Shown: positions 34,901-45,821 of the stretch, piece after piece
Layout: every line of letters begins with the position of its first letter
Position numbering within the stretch: position 1 is the stretch's first letter
NCBI GenBank assembly: GCA_038363925.1
Contig: JAQQWL010000013.1
Span: 1 to 64,000, forward strand
Length of the DNA: 64,000 bases
Direction of reading: 5' to 3'
Source of the DNA: Apiospora phragmitis
Lineage: Eukaryota > Ascomycota > Sordariomycetes > Amphisphaeriales > Apiosporaceae
The notes under the pieces: generated by a model
Databases searched by the model: none
What the model was told of the DNA's origin: nothing
What the model saw: the letters and a program-made list of their open reading frames with translations, nothing else
Program-made: the position numbers and the translations under genes

Positions 34901-37844
34901 TTTTTTTATTTTTAAGGGGTATTTTATGATTTTATTATGTATAAAACGGTAAGCTTATTTTTAATTTTTTATTAAAAAGTGTTTCGAATTATCGGTACTT
35001 TTTTAATATAATTATTATAATGTTCGGCTTAGGCTTTTTAATAATAATATATGTTTTAAAGATTTTAAGTTTATTAGCGGGTTATTTTTTAAACCGTTAT
35101 TTATTAACTAAACCTTTTTTTAATATATTTTATTAAAGTTAGTTTATTTTTTAATTAATTTTAAGATTATTTACCCGTAATTAGGGTATTTTTAAAATTA
35201 TATTGTATTTTACGACGTCCGTAATGTTATACGTGATTTGTTTATAGCGTTTTTTAATATTAATTAGAAAGTTCGCGATTTTTTTTTGTACTTTTTTATT
35301 GTTATAAATTATAAGTTCTTTATTAACGGTTTTAAATCGGTATAGGGCGTTTTTTTATTATTATTTGAATTTAAAGTAGTTAACGATTCGTAATAAAATA
35401 TAGTTTCTTTATATTTCGTTATTAAGTAACGCTTTAATATAGACTTTTTTTACGTTTAGTATTAATATAATATACTGATGGATAGCTCGATTATTTATTG
35501 TTTAGTATAAGGACCTGTTTGAATCCGCTTATTATCGTTTTTTTATAATAAGCGGCGTTTATTTTTCGAACGTTATATCTATAGGTTATTAACGATATTT
35601 TATGATCGATCCTCGTATTATCGCCGTTATTCTTTCCGTTCTTTATAAGGCGTTTTTTAATATATTAATAGGGGTATTTTTATACTTTTCTTTATGCGAA
35701 GTATTATCCTTAATATTTAAGGTTCGGGTTTTTTTAATAATTCGAAGGTTTATTAGGTTCGCGGTAATTTATAAACGCTTTATAAGTTTTTTAATATAGT
35801 AAAGAGGTTCTTTTATTAGGTATATATTTATACGTTTTAAAAGTATTAAGCGTTTTTTTTTCAAACGTTTATAAGCTCGCGATTTTTTTAAGCGTATTTA
35901 AGGTATTAATTCTCGAAATACTTTTTTTAATTTCGTTTTTTTAAATAATATTATTATAATTATTATAAGTTTTTTTATATTAATAAGTATACGCGTCGTC
36001 CGTTTAGGATCGATGTTCGGATTTTTTTAATAATATAATCCGGGTATAGTTACGTAATAGGTCGTTTATCGATTTTTTAAAAGAATTATTCGTATTCGAG
36101 CTTCTTCACGAGGTGTTCTGTATAAACGTTATATATATATGAAATTTATAAAAATATAAAGTGTTTTTTATAAGTAGGGGAGATTTATAAGTTATTCTTT
36201 ATTACGTAGTTATTATAAATTTTTTAATTAAAACCGGCCGTAATAAATATTTAGTATAAATATTTTAAATCGGGGTAAAAAATATTAGGGATAGTTAATT
36301 ACTCGTTAATTTTAAGGTTTTTAAATTTAATAATCTCGTTTATTAATTCGTTTATTAATATATTTATTAGATATTCGTGGTTTATTAATTATTTTAATTA
36401 GTTTATAATATTATTTATTAAATTATTATTTTTGTTATAAGGAAGGGGTTACTCCTTTCGTATTATCGCGACGCTTCGGTTATAATCCTTCCCGTCTTTC
36501 GAGGCTTTAAAGAATTATTCGGTACCTTTTTTATTTATTAAGTAAGAGGTATATTTATTATTATAATATGTTATTTAAGATAAGTTATTATATTTAATAA
36601 TAACGTTATTATTTTTAATAATTATTATAAGGGTATTTTTTATTTTTTTAAAATTCGTCGGAAGTTTCTTTTTAGTGCTCGATATTTTTAAGCGTAATAT
36701 TTTAGTTTTTAATAATTATAATAAGTATTACGTAATTTTTTATTTTATTTATTATATTTAATAGCGTCGAAATTTATAAGTTTATTATAATAATTATATA
36801 CCGTAATATTTTTAAACGGTATATAATTATATTAATATAATCGCCCCGTATTAGTTTAGGTTTAATTAGTTTATCGCTAAGGTCCGCTTTACTTTTCGCG
36901 GCGTTATTTGTATATATAAGTATTGATTTTAATAATAAGTTTTATATACGAGAAAAAATTATTAGGAGCGTTAAACCGGCTAAGTTTATTTTTAACGTTA
37001 TTTTTTAATCTTTAATAGTATATTATAATTTTCGTAATTTCGGTATAATTTAATCGAGTTATAATACGCTAGAACTCGGCTGTATAAAAGGCGGTTAATC
37101 TTTTTTATTTAAAGGTTTTAAGCTCCTTTTCCGCCTGTCGCTTTTCGTCGGGGTTTTAGAAAAGCGATTTAAAGGCTTGTTCGAAGCCGTCGTAACTTTC
37201 GAAAATATATTATACCTCCGTGCGGTATAACTTAATTTATTAGTCGTTTTTTACGAGTTTGTTTAAATAGGGTTCGAACTAAACGAATACCTTATTTTTA
37301 AAGAACGAGGCGGCGTGGATAACTCACTGGGTGGCGTTTTAGAACGTTTTTTCGTAAAACCGTTAATAAGTTTTAATTTAAATAAAAAAGCTTCGAAGGT
37401 TTTTATTTATTCCGTTAAAAAGGGGTTAATGTATTAATCTTTATACTTTTTTTTAATATAATAAAGGTTTAAATAATATTAATAACTATACGAAAGAGAC
37501 GTATTTTTTCGCGTAACTTATTAATATTATAAGATATTTATTTTAAAATACTTTTAATTAAGAGCTCGTTACGCTCCTTTTCGAGCTTAACGTAATAATA
37601 TTAATAATTGGCGCTCTCTTATTCGAATTTTTTAATTCGTTTAACTAACACTTATTATATAGGCTCGTTATTATTATCGTCGCTATCGACGTCTATAGCA
37701 GGGTCTCGTTAGGAGGTACTAGGGGTAGCGATAGGAGTTTTTCTTTATCGGATAGTGTTATTAAGGCTAGGTATAAATATAATTCTTATAATATTATTAT
37801 TTAAAGGTTTAAATAATAACTTATAAAAATAAAAGTAATTAAAA

Positions 37845-38478
37845 TATAATAAACGTTATTTAAATTTTAAAAGAAACTTAATAAGATATATTAAGGTTTA
37901 TATTAATAATATAAAAAAGTATTTAAATATATAATAAAAGTCGCTTTTATTAATATAATAAGTAATAATTTATAAAAATAAAAATAATTAAAATATATAA
38001 GCTTAAAGGTATTTATAATAATTTTATTAAAATAAAAAATATTTATATAAAATATATAAGGAACGTCTGTTATTATATATTTAATCTCTTCCTTTATTAA
38101 TCCGTTAAAATATCTATTAGTTTACGGTAATCCCGTTATTAGCTTACGGTGATTTATTCTTTAAATCACGGTAATCTATTCTAATAGCTTACTTAGGAGC
38201 GTCGTGATCCCGTCGTTCCTAGCTTACTTATTAGAGCGGTAATCTAGTCGCTCCTCGTCTCGTAGCTCCTTCCTAACTGCTTTCCCGGGTCGGGTCTATC
38301 CTTTCGCTATTTAGGATATCCTCGTAATTATATTTACGCGCTTTTATAATATAAGAGAGTTTATATTAATATAGTTAATAGTACGGTCGGTAGTTATAAC
38401 GTCGTAGCCTGGTCGGGGTATAATAGTTCCGTTCCGGCGGGTGGGGTTTTAGCCGCATGGTTAGGTCGGGTTATAACA
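37845..38478 (-). repeat. 5' LTR of Gypsy-2
   Basis: 634 bp. On the minus strand it starts TGTTATAACCCGACC at 38478. It is shorter than the other LTR because of internal loss around 38030. The part close to 38478 is notably less mutated than the part near 37845. Confidence 0.8.
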
Positions 38479-38483
38479 CTTAA

Positions 38484-38626
38484 TTACTTTCGTTCTTACT
38501 AGCTATTACTTATTATATTAATAAAAACGACTTCTATCGCACGTTTAGATACCCTCTCCTATTATTAATATAAACCTTAATACGTCTTACTAGGTTTCTT
38601 TTAAAACCTAGATTGCGTTCGTTATA
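38484..38626 (+). repeat. 3' LTR of Gypsy-1, remaining part
   Basis: It continues the LTR interrupted at 31218. It matches 24622-24767 and ends GCGTTCGTTATA, directly followed by the outer duplication ATAGG. It is clearly less RIP-mutated than its partner in the 5' LTR. Confidence 0.8.
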
Positions 38627-39780
38627 ATAGGCTGGAATAGGGTACCCCTCCCGCCGCTAGTTATTTTTAAAGGGGCCGACGTTTAAAGCTAGTGGTTTTT
38701 AAACTAAGACGGCTATCTTTAAGATAACTGGCGGTTTAAAGCGTCGCTTAAAGGGTGGACCACTAATGTTATAGCTTTAAATTAAATTTAAAATATTTTT
38801 ATCTTTTATATACGGTCTCGTTATAATAATAAATAAATCGTTTTAATTTATAATAACTATAAATTATATATAAACGATAGTTTTATATAGCTTTATTTTT
38901 TAAATAAAATATAGTTAATTTTTTATAAGTTATATTATAATTATATCGTATAGGTTTTAAATATAAGAGTTTTCGGTTTATTAAAAAGAAAGTTAAGGAT
39001 TATTTTAAAAAAAATACCCGAATACGGTTTTTAAATTAAAACTTATAAAAATAAATATATTAAAAGTATATTATTAAGTTAAAATTAATATATTAATTTT
39101 TTTATAATTAAAAACGTTTAAAAAACGGTTAAGATTTATTCGCGGGATTATTTAAAGCCTTTATTATTAAAATACGTTATTTTAAAAGATATAAAAGTTA
39201 TTCGAGTACGTTTAAAATAATTAAAAATAATTAAAAAATAATTAATACCCGATTTCCTCGTCGAATTATTTTTAATAATTAAGAATTATAAAATAATAGT
39301 TAGAAATTAGTTACTACGAACCTTATTTTTAAAATACTTTCTTAACGGCTCTTTATTACAAAAGTTAATAAGGCCTTAAATTAAAGCGTTAATAGAATCG
39401 CGTATCTTAAAGCTTAGGTCGATTATTTTTAAACTAAAATTAATAAGAAAACTACGAGAGTATATTAAAAGGTAAGAATTGTACCGAAATAACGATTTAT
39501 TCGTATAGTTAATATACGCCGGGCTAAGCGGAGGCTAAAGGGTAGGGTCGTATACGAGGACGAAGCTAGCGACGTCGAAGTGCTAAGAGGGCCTCGTAAC
39601 GCTATAGAAGCTATAGAAGATAATAGCACGGAGGCGGAGGATTATATTATTATTAATAATAACGAAAGATAGTATATTTATATTAATTCTAGCTATAGAA
39701 ATAGCTTTAATTATAAGGGTAAAGGTAGCTTAATAAAGTGGCCCGTAAGGGGGTGGCCCGTGAGGGGGTGCTTTAGCTTA

Positions 39781-41310
39781 TTCCTTTATAGTGAATAAAT
39801 TTCACAGCCATAGAAAATGTGTTTTAGCTGGTCTCTAGGTGGCGTACTATTATAAGTCGGATGTTTTCGTAGCATAACGCTTTCGAGCGACTACGATCAG
39901 TAGTTTTACGGGCTAAGATATTATCGAGCAGCTAAAACTCGTTTAATACATAGTTATTATCTTTATTTAAGCTAGTTAAGCATTTAGAGGTAAATAGATC
40001 TTTTTAAAATCTATTCGATGGCTTAAATATCTCGTTATTTACGAGCTTACCGAGTCGTGCTCTTATATATATTAAGGTTTAATATATATTAAATAAATTA
40101 ATACGTTAATGTTTATTTACGAAAATATTATCGTTATAAGTAATATTAAAGATTAAAAGAGCGAAAACACCGTTAGAATTTACGATTAGTTTATTATTAA
40201 TATTTAAAAAATAAAGCTTAAAAAAGGTATTAAAATAATATTATATTATTATAAAATTATTAATAATTAAAAGTAATTATATATAATTTATATACTTTAA
40301 AGATTTTTTTATTATTATTTATATTAATATAATAGCTATTAATATTAATATAAAGCTATTTATATTAACGATAATACTCTTAATATATATATTATAATTT
40401 AATCCGGTATATTTTATATATATATAATAAAAAGTCTTTTACGGCTGCTCGGTTAACTTATTCGAGAACGGCTTTCTATAGCCTATTTATAATATTATAA
40501 TAAAAGCTATATCTATTAGTTAAAGATATATAGCTAATTAGGGAAAAGAATAAGTCTTATATTTTCTATTTACGCAAAATTCTTTCCACGTTAATCTTAG
40601 TTTTAATAGCCCATGCCGGCTTTAGAAAGCGGACTTCTTACAGTTGCTTCCGAAGTGCTGCATGCTGCGTCGCCGTCAGGGGCTTCGGGCCTTTCGCAAC
40701 TCGGTTCTGCTGTTCTCGGTGGATAAACTCATTCACACAACCTTAGTGAGGGCCCTGTAAAATAGGTCGAAAACGAGTTGGGGCCATCGTTAAACGCAAT
40801 AGTCTACTAGTAAGTGACCACCTGGGGCTTGGTAGCCTGGAACGCGTACTCCTAGCTTATTCTTATAAGCCGGTTAGGTGGAAAGCAAGTAACACGAAGG
40901 GGATTACTCGAACTTGCTAATAGGGCAAGTGGGGTCACAAGTTGAGTGGCTACGTCTATCCAATCAGCCCAGGCCTTATGAAGTGGAGGGGCTATGTACT
41001 CAGTACACTGGCGCAACCACCGTCCACGTTGCTACCTCGCTGTTATACCATCATAAAATGGGATCCCACGCTTGCCAATTTTGGGCCCCAGAACAGCGCT
41101 TTCTCGTTTTAACGTGTAATCATAATCTTACAACCCCAAACCAATTATTTCCAGGAAGGCAGAACCGCCCCCAACAGCCCCTTCAGCAGGTGCATCCAGC
41201 TGAAGTATTATTGGTATACAGCCTGAGACATGCATCCTTTGGTTGATTAACATTCGCTTGACCTGCAAACCATCCGCCTCATAGCCACGCAACTTCTATT
41301 ATTACTTTGA
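39781..41310. other. AT-rich edge of the transposon block and transition to normal DNA
   Basis: From 39781 to about 40600 the sequence remains RIP-like, with no identifiable element ends. From about 40600 the composition returns to normal. A 110-residue frame at 40914-41246 has no recognisable motif. I see no supported gene here. Confidence 0.4.
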
Positions 41311-42096
41311 TTGTCAGCCACACTGTTGCACTGGACAGGCTCGCGCATACCAGTGAGCATCATTACAAAGTCGCAAAATGGCTCAACATGCCTGCCTACC
41401 TCGCCTTCTATTATTGTTCCGATACTTTCAGAACCACAGATCCCTTCAGAGATCGACTCTTCGGATCCGAACGGTCTCGCATACACACTACTACCTGAAA
41501 GTGGGCTAGGTGATCATGTAGAGTATGGAGATCTGTTTCCAGACCAGCAGCCTATCAATGCCTGTACCGTGACCTCAGTTCCTCCACTATGGCTCCGCTT
41601 TACATTCATAGCCTGGACCACGATCTCATCTACCAGATTCGAAGGTGCTGGGGTACGCGAGACTACTGCAGCGTCAGCTAATAGCCCTTCGACCTTAAAG
41701 AGTAAGCAGGCGAACGAGGGCCCAGGCCATGAGGGCTATATAACAAAAACAGCGGACAATGGCATTATTGCGACGCCGACAACCCATTCAATTGCCTCGG
41801 TCAATGATGGGCAGACGACCACAATGTCCCCAACTCCAATAAGATCTGGCACATCCGGATTGGGTCCGACTGTGCAATCTAGCCAAGATGCACTCGCTAT
41901 GTCTCAGTCACACCCTGTCAACCAACCCAGGACTGGTGGAAAGGATGGTTCTGTGGGTGCTGGAGCCCCCGGTACTGCAGCAACGCCACCTGGGCAGTCT
42001 GCAGGGTGCAGGCCTAATGTGAAACACATGGGTTCAAGAACGACGATTGTCTTCGTAGCAGTCTTCATGTATCAAAGCACGATGTTATGGGTTTAG
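41311..42096 (+). CDS. Ser/Thr-rich protein with hydrophobic C-terminal tail, possibly GPI-anchored
   Basis: This is an open frame of 261 residues. The middle (residues about 120-240) is rich in Ser, Thr, Pro and Gly, as in heavily O-glycosylated cell-wall proteins. The end, RTTIVFVAVFMYQSTMLWV, is a hydrophobic tail that could be a GPI-attachment signal or a membrane anchor. No N-terminal signal peptide is visible at this start, so an upstream exon is likely. No family is recognised. The frame is long for random sequence of this composition but not decisive. Confidence 0.4.
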   Translation: MSATLLHWTGSRIPVSIITKSQNGSTCLPTSPSIIVPILSEPQIPSEIDSSDPNGLAYTLLPESGLGDHVEYGDLFPDQQPINACTVTSVPPLWLRFTFIAWTTISSTRFEGAGVRETTAASANSPSTLKSKQANEGPGHEGYITKTADNGIIATPTTHSIASVNDGQTTTMSPTPIRSGTSGLGPTVQSSQDALAMSQSHPVNQPRTGGKDGSVGAGAPGTAATPPGQSAGCRPNVKHMGSRTTIVFVAVFMYQSTMLWV

Positions 42097-42821
42097 TCTA
42101 CTTCTTCACGCTTCGAGAGGGTGGGCAATGAGTAGGGGGCAGGGACTACTTGGGACTTCTATTTCTGTGTGGCAAAATGCCGAGCAGCTTAGATGTCGAT
42201 GGGATAGTTATTTAGCATCGAGATAAGCCTCGATGCATGTAGAGATGCTATGGGTACGCCGGCCTGTGCGCTTGTTAAGAAGATGAACCCGAACCTCTCG
42301 TAATGCGACTTACGAGCATGCTGCCGGTACACTATAGCCCCCTTGAGAGACGTTGTTGCCAGGAAACGACGGCAAGATAGCTTGTATACCTTAAGTAGCT
42401 TTGGCTTGGGCATCTAACCGTGGCCCGGTGGTAGCAGAAGTGGCAGAGGCGGCAGAGGTGGCTTGACAAGTTGTGGTTGTAGTGTGTACGATGAGAAAGG
42501 AGAGGAAGGCGCGATGTGCATTTTTCGATGCTGCGTGGGGCTTCGAAGAAACCAGGAAGGTAGGTACGCAAGGCAGGCCGCACACACAGGTAGCCCTTGG
42601 TTCGTGTGCTGCAAACTTGGTTGCGTAGGTACTTAACCTATCCTCTCCGGTTTTGAACTCAGTCGAGTCTTGGGCATCCATCAAGTTCCGGCTTTCTTGC
42701 GGAGGACCCGGTGTCGGTGCCGCCATCCGTGAAGTCACCATGCTGGAACCGAGGAGGGCCAGCAACTGTTTCCATGTAATCCGAACAGGTCGTCTCAGGA
42801 TCACCTACAGTGTCTTTTGGA
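42097..42821. other. Intergenic between convergent genes
   Basis: About 720 bases between the ends of a plus-strand and a minus-strand gene. Several frames of 60-140 codons occur on the minus strand, but none has a motif or continues the upstream gene after its stop at 42822. It is probably the 3' untranslated regions. Confidence 0.35.
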
Positions 42822-43763
42822 TTATTCCCCAAAGAGGCATCCATAATCGTATTCATCCACGTGTTCATACTCCAAAGTTTTGCCACTAAGTCTGTCCGCA
42901 CGCTTTTGATTTCGATTCATACGTTGGGCCCTTTTTCGTTTGGGTTTAGTCCCAGGGTCGAGATAAAAGTGCGGCGTTGTTACCTCAAGACAAGCCTTCC
43001 AGACGATCAGCATAAGCACCAGCGCCATCATGGCATCCGCTGCAGCATTGTTCCCCGAATGGCCAAACTTTTTAAAACAGACGGGCCCCAAGCCATAAAG
43101 ATATTTTGGAAACGACGGACGTGGAGTAGATCTGTACTTCCTGTGGGGTAGTGGCTCTCGCACATCGATCTTCTCACCGGCTAGCTCCCTGGCATCCACC
43201 CAGCCATCGAGGAAGTTAAGTACCACGGGCGACTGGGACAGCAAGGTGTAGATGTGCATGCTGAGGTCGAAGCCCACCAAGACCAGGAACTTCTTCTTGC
43301 TCTTCATCTTCCACTCGAACAGCAAATCCACAAGCTGTATTTGAACCTCGGACTCGTCTACGGTGGCGTTGGTGGCATAGTTGCAACGTACGGCCAACGG
43401 GTAGTGTTCTGGGTCGTGCGGGCCGTTTTTCATGCTGAGGCATATCATCCGGCAACCTTCGAGTGTGTCTTGCAATCTTTTAATAGACCCCAGCAGTGGA
43501 GGGATGTGTCCGGCCGTGGGCAGCTCGGGTAGATAGGCAAGTCCGATCTGCGTGGGCGCCTCGCAGTGTGGGCCCTCGGTATCGAACCCAGCAAAGGCAC
43601 AGTCGTCGGCATGCTGCATCAATAAAGCACAGCTCCACAGCTTATTTTGGAGGAACTGCTTGGATATCGACGGCTTAGAATATTTCGATAATCCTATGCG
43701 GGAATTCTTCTTGTAAGGCCAGTCGGACACATCGACGTTCGGGGGAGGTTGGATATCCATCAT
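42822..43763 (-). CDS. DEDDh exonuclease-like (Gfd2/YDR514C-type) protein
   Basis: A 313-residue uninterrupted frame. Three spaced acidic motifs fit an RNase H-like DEDDh fold: FAGFDTEGP (about residue 58, motif I DxE), LVLVGFDLSMHIYTLLSQ (about 163, motif II) and FGHSGNNAAADAMMALVLML (about 232, motif III with His and Asp). In the Gfd2/YDR514C family this domain is linked to mRNA export genetics, though enzymatic activity is not firmly established. The C-terminal 40 residues are basic (KPKRKRAQRMNRNQKRAD). The first Met of MMDIQPPPN is chosen as the start. I am confident of the nuclease-like fold, less of the exact family. Confidence 0.6.
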   Translation of the reverse strand: MMDIQPPPNVDVSDWPYKKNSRIGLSKYSKPSISKQFLQNKLWSCALLMQHADDCAFAGFDTEGPHCEAPTQIGLAYLPELPTAGHIPPLLGSIKRLQDTLEGCRMICLSMKNGPHDPEHYPLAVRCNYATNATVDESEVQIQLVDLLFEWKMKSKKKFLVLVGFDLSMHIYTLLSQSPVVLNFLDGWVDARELAGEKIDVREPLPHRKYRSTPRPSFPKYLYGLGPVCFKKFGHSGNNAAADAMMALVLMLIVWKACLEVTTPHFYLDPGTKPKRKRAQRMNRNQKRADRLSGKTLEYEHVDEYDYGCLFGE

Positions 43764-44389
43764 GACGCTTGGTCGAATGTGGAAGACGGATGGTCGAGGT
43801 AAATATGGTTGTGGATACTAAAATAGTTCCAAAGCAGATGTCGATTCCGGGTTGAAGTATCAAGTCTAACTTGACAGGATGGGTTGTGATCAAGTTTATG
43901 GATGTTCTCCTTGCAAATGCAATCTTGGTTGAGCGTGTATATATTGAATGTGAATACGGTAGCGGAGATAGCTCGAGGGGGTTTCAATCTTTCCAGTAAC
44001 CGGCGAAAGTAAAATATTACACTTTACCGTCATCAAGCGGGAGATCTTAATAAGGCTCCACGAAGAGATTTAGCAAAAACCAAGAGTGAGCACTCAACCC
44101 TTAGCAAATGGCTAGAGACGAGCAGTTTGTGACAGATCAACGCCGTGTCCTGAAAACAGGCTTTCTTTGGGAATTGAATATAATGGTTCATCGATGATAT
44201 GGGACTAGCAGCTTTCGCAGCTTCACTGCTCTTATCTGGCTTAATTACATGATAGGGTCATATTGCGCAAGGCTTCGTTGGCAGCTAGCCTATTCTCAAG
44301 ATAGGCCAGGGATACATCGAAGTCACATTCGTGCACCCAGGTTAAGCTTAAGCCCTGCCTGATTGGAGATGCGACATCATAACCTCGCT
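43764..44389. other. Intergenic, no gene seen
   Basis: About 630 bases between two minus-strand genes, containing the promoter of the DEDDh-like gene and the 3' region of the kinase. No RNA gene, repeat or conserved frame was recognised. Confidence 0.4.
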
Positions 44390-45821
44390 TCAACCACATT
44401 TCGAGCTGAGAAATTCAAGGGCCTGTAATAAAAATTAGTCATCAGCCGAGTCATTTTGCGGAAATAAACCTTACTTCTGAGGCAGTGGCCCTGCTACTGT
44501 CATACTTGACCAGCGCGGAGACCAGGTCGCGGAACGGGGGCTCGACATCGGGCAGGATCTCTGGCCACCCGCGGACGTCGAAGGCGCGGTACATCTCGAA
44601 CGGGGGCGTCCTGAAGTGCGCGGCCTCGGGCCACGACTCGCGCGTCGGGCTGCCCATGGTCTGGAAGATGCTGAGGATGAGGCCGAGCTGGTTGCCGTCC
44701 TCGTGCGCGGCGCGGGACTCGAAGAGGGGGCGCGGCGGGTCGCGGCAGCACTCGGCCAGCATCGCGCCCGCTCCCCACATGTCGACCGGGGGCCCGTAGG
44801 CCTTGTCGCCGAACAGCACCTCGGGCGCCCGGTACGGTCCCGTGCCGATGTCTAGGATCTTGCCGTCGGGCGACTCCGTGACGACGGACATCTCGGGGTG
44901 CCAGGCGGTGCCGAAGTCGGACAGGTACGCGGGCCCGTCGGGCGACTCGAGCAGCACGGCGGAGGGCTTGACGTCGCGGTGGATGATGCCCTGCGCGTGC
45001 AGATGCGCCAGGGCGCCGAAGAGGTCCCCGAAGATCCGCCGCGTCTGCGCTCGGGCCACGGGTTCGCGGCGGGCCAGCAGCGACTCGAGCGTCAGCGGCA
45101 GGTAGGGGAAGACCAGCACGAACCGTTGCTCCTGGTCTCGGAAAGTCTCGAGCAGCCGAACGATGTGGGAGGGCTCGCTGCTGCTGCTGCTGCTGTCGCT
45201 CAGAGCGGCGAGGATCTTGGCCTCGCGAAAAGGGTCGTGCGGCGCGATGTCTCTCGTCTCGGTGATTACCTTGAGCGCTCGGGCCTGTGCTCTGTACACT
45301 TCCGCCGTCACACCGCCCGCCACATGGTGGCAGTCGTGGTATGATCCGATGGTGATGCCCGGCGATGAGGCAGCATCCTCATCTTGTTCGCCTAGGCCTT
45401 GGTGAAATGGCGGCGAGGCGGGAGGCTGCTGCTGATCCGAAGGGCCAGAGCAGATTGCATTGTAATTCTCCTGTTCATAGTCAGTTTATTGAGGTGGACT
45501 ACAGTGGCACATCGTCTTGAGAATAATGAAGGACTAGTAAACGGTGGCGGCGCTGTTGATATACTTACAATTGAGGCCGAGTTCTTGTAAGCTTCGTTTT
45601 CTTTCGAGAAAGCTTCCTTCTGAGCCGATGTATTCGCCGGGTCTGTTGCCTCAATCGCGGCTTTTCTACGGTGCGGGGTGGGTGAGCTCTCATGCGGCAT
45701 GATGCCATGCTAGGCTATTTTGCACGAGATCATGCACCCCAAGAGTTACTTACATCTTCTGAATGTTCTCGTAGCGATCCAATGAGGACACGGTACTGCG
45801 CCAGTCGTGCTCGGACGACAT
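44390..45821 (-). CDS. CDK-like Ser/Thr protein kinase
   Basis: Four exons give 404 residues without a frame error: 45821-45754 (starts MSSEHDWRSTVSSLDRYENI), 45686-45569, 45470-44475 and 44422-44390 (ends ALEFLSSKCG). The catalytic domain has the lysine in ARALKVI, HRDVKPSAVLL (catalytic loop), DFGTAW, and the activation segment GTGPYRAPEVLFGDKAYGPP followed by VDMWGAGAMLAE. These are of the CMGC/CDK type. The glycine loop is atypical (VAGGVTAEVYRAQ). Family resemblance is to CDK-activating or Csk1-type kinases, but the exact orthology is not established. The first exon is proposed here because its donor and the acceptor at 45687 keep the frame. A shorter start at 45700 would also be possible. 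The coding region is very GC-rich, producing long antisense frames. Confidence 0.85.

Larger units (their letters stand above)
31219..38478 (-). mobile_element. Gypsy-2, inverted copy inserted in the 3' LTR of Gypsy-1
   Basis: A 7260-bp element flanked by CTTAA at 31214-31218 and 38479-38483. On the minus strand its 5' LTR is 38478-37845 and its 3' LTR is 31901-31219. The interior is the inverted equivalent of Gypsy-1 at essentially the same length, so both belong to one family. RIP has hit it just as hard, with some exceptions: 33310-33520 and the LTR start near 38380-38478 keep near-normal composition. Open frames on the plus strand, such as 33326-33547 and 35602-35799, run antisense to the pol relic and are not genes. 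Confidence 0.85.
24059..38626 (+). mobile_element. Gypsy-1, LTR retrotransposon split by a second copy
   Basis: It is flanked by the 5-bp duplication ATAGG at 24054-24058 and 38627-38631. The 5' LTR is 24059-24767. The 3' LTR starts at 30655 after a purine-rich tract (AAAAAAGGAGGA), is interrupted at 31218 and resumes at 38484. Without the nested copy the element is 7.3 kb. Relics in order on the plus strand are a gag-like stretch around 25190-25330, a ruined zinc-knuckle near 25870, reverse transcriptase at 27241-27800 with YLDD intact at 27679-27690, RNase H around 28100, and an integrase core at 28950-29300 (ISDKNKLF, AYHP). Near 29820 is a stretch resembling a chromodomain, as in chromoviruses. 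Stop codons and TpA are everywhere, so it is dead by RIP. Confidence 0.88.
23281..39778 (+). mobile_element. 1.9-kb TIR DNA transposon, host of the nested Gypsy elements
   Basis: The left end AGCTAAAGCACCCCTTCACG (23281) and the right end read in reverse, AGCTAAAGCACCCCCTCACG (39778), form an inverted repeat of about 44 bp. TA flanks it at 23279-23280 and 39779-39780. Subtracting the Gypsy insertion and its duplication leaves 1925 bp, a typical pogo/Fot1 length. The interior is heavily RIP-mutated. Near 39515-39660 on the plus strand a charged stretch (AKRRLKGRVVYEDE) could be the transposase C-terminus, so I infer plus orientation. The catalytic motifs could not be read, so the superfamily is inferred from the TIR, TA and size only. 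Confidence 0.75.

Noticed and set aside
23281..39778. CRISPR-like or centromeric array in the AT-rich block
   Set aside because: The repeats are explained as two LTR retrotransposons and one TIR element. There are no regular spacers, and the organism is a fungus.
42391..42804. 137-residue minus-strand frame downstream of the DEDDh-like gene
   Set aside because: No motif, low-complexity Thr/Ala composition, and a position in the expected 3' untranslated region.
44498..45405. Long plus-strand frames opposite the kinase gene
   Set aside because: They are shadows of a very GC-rich coding strand, without motifs or splice structure.
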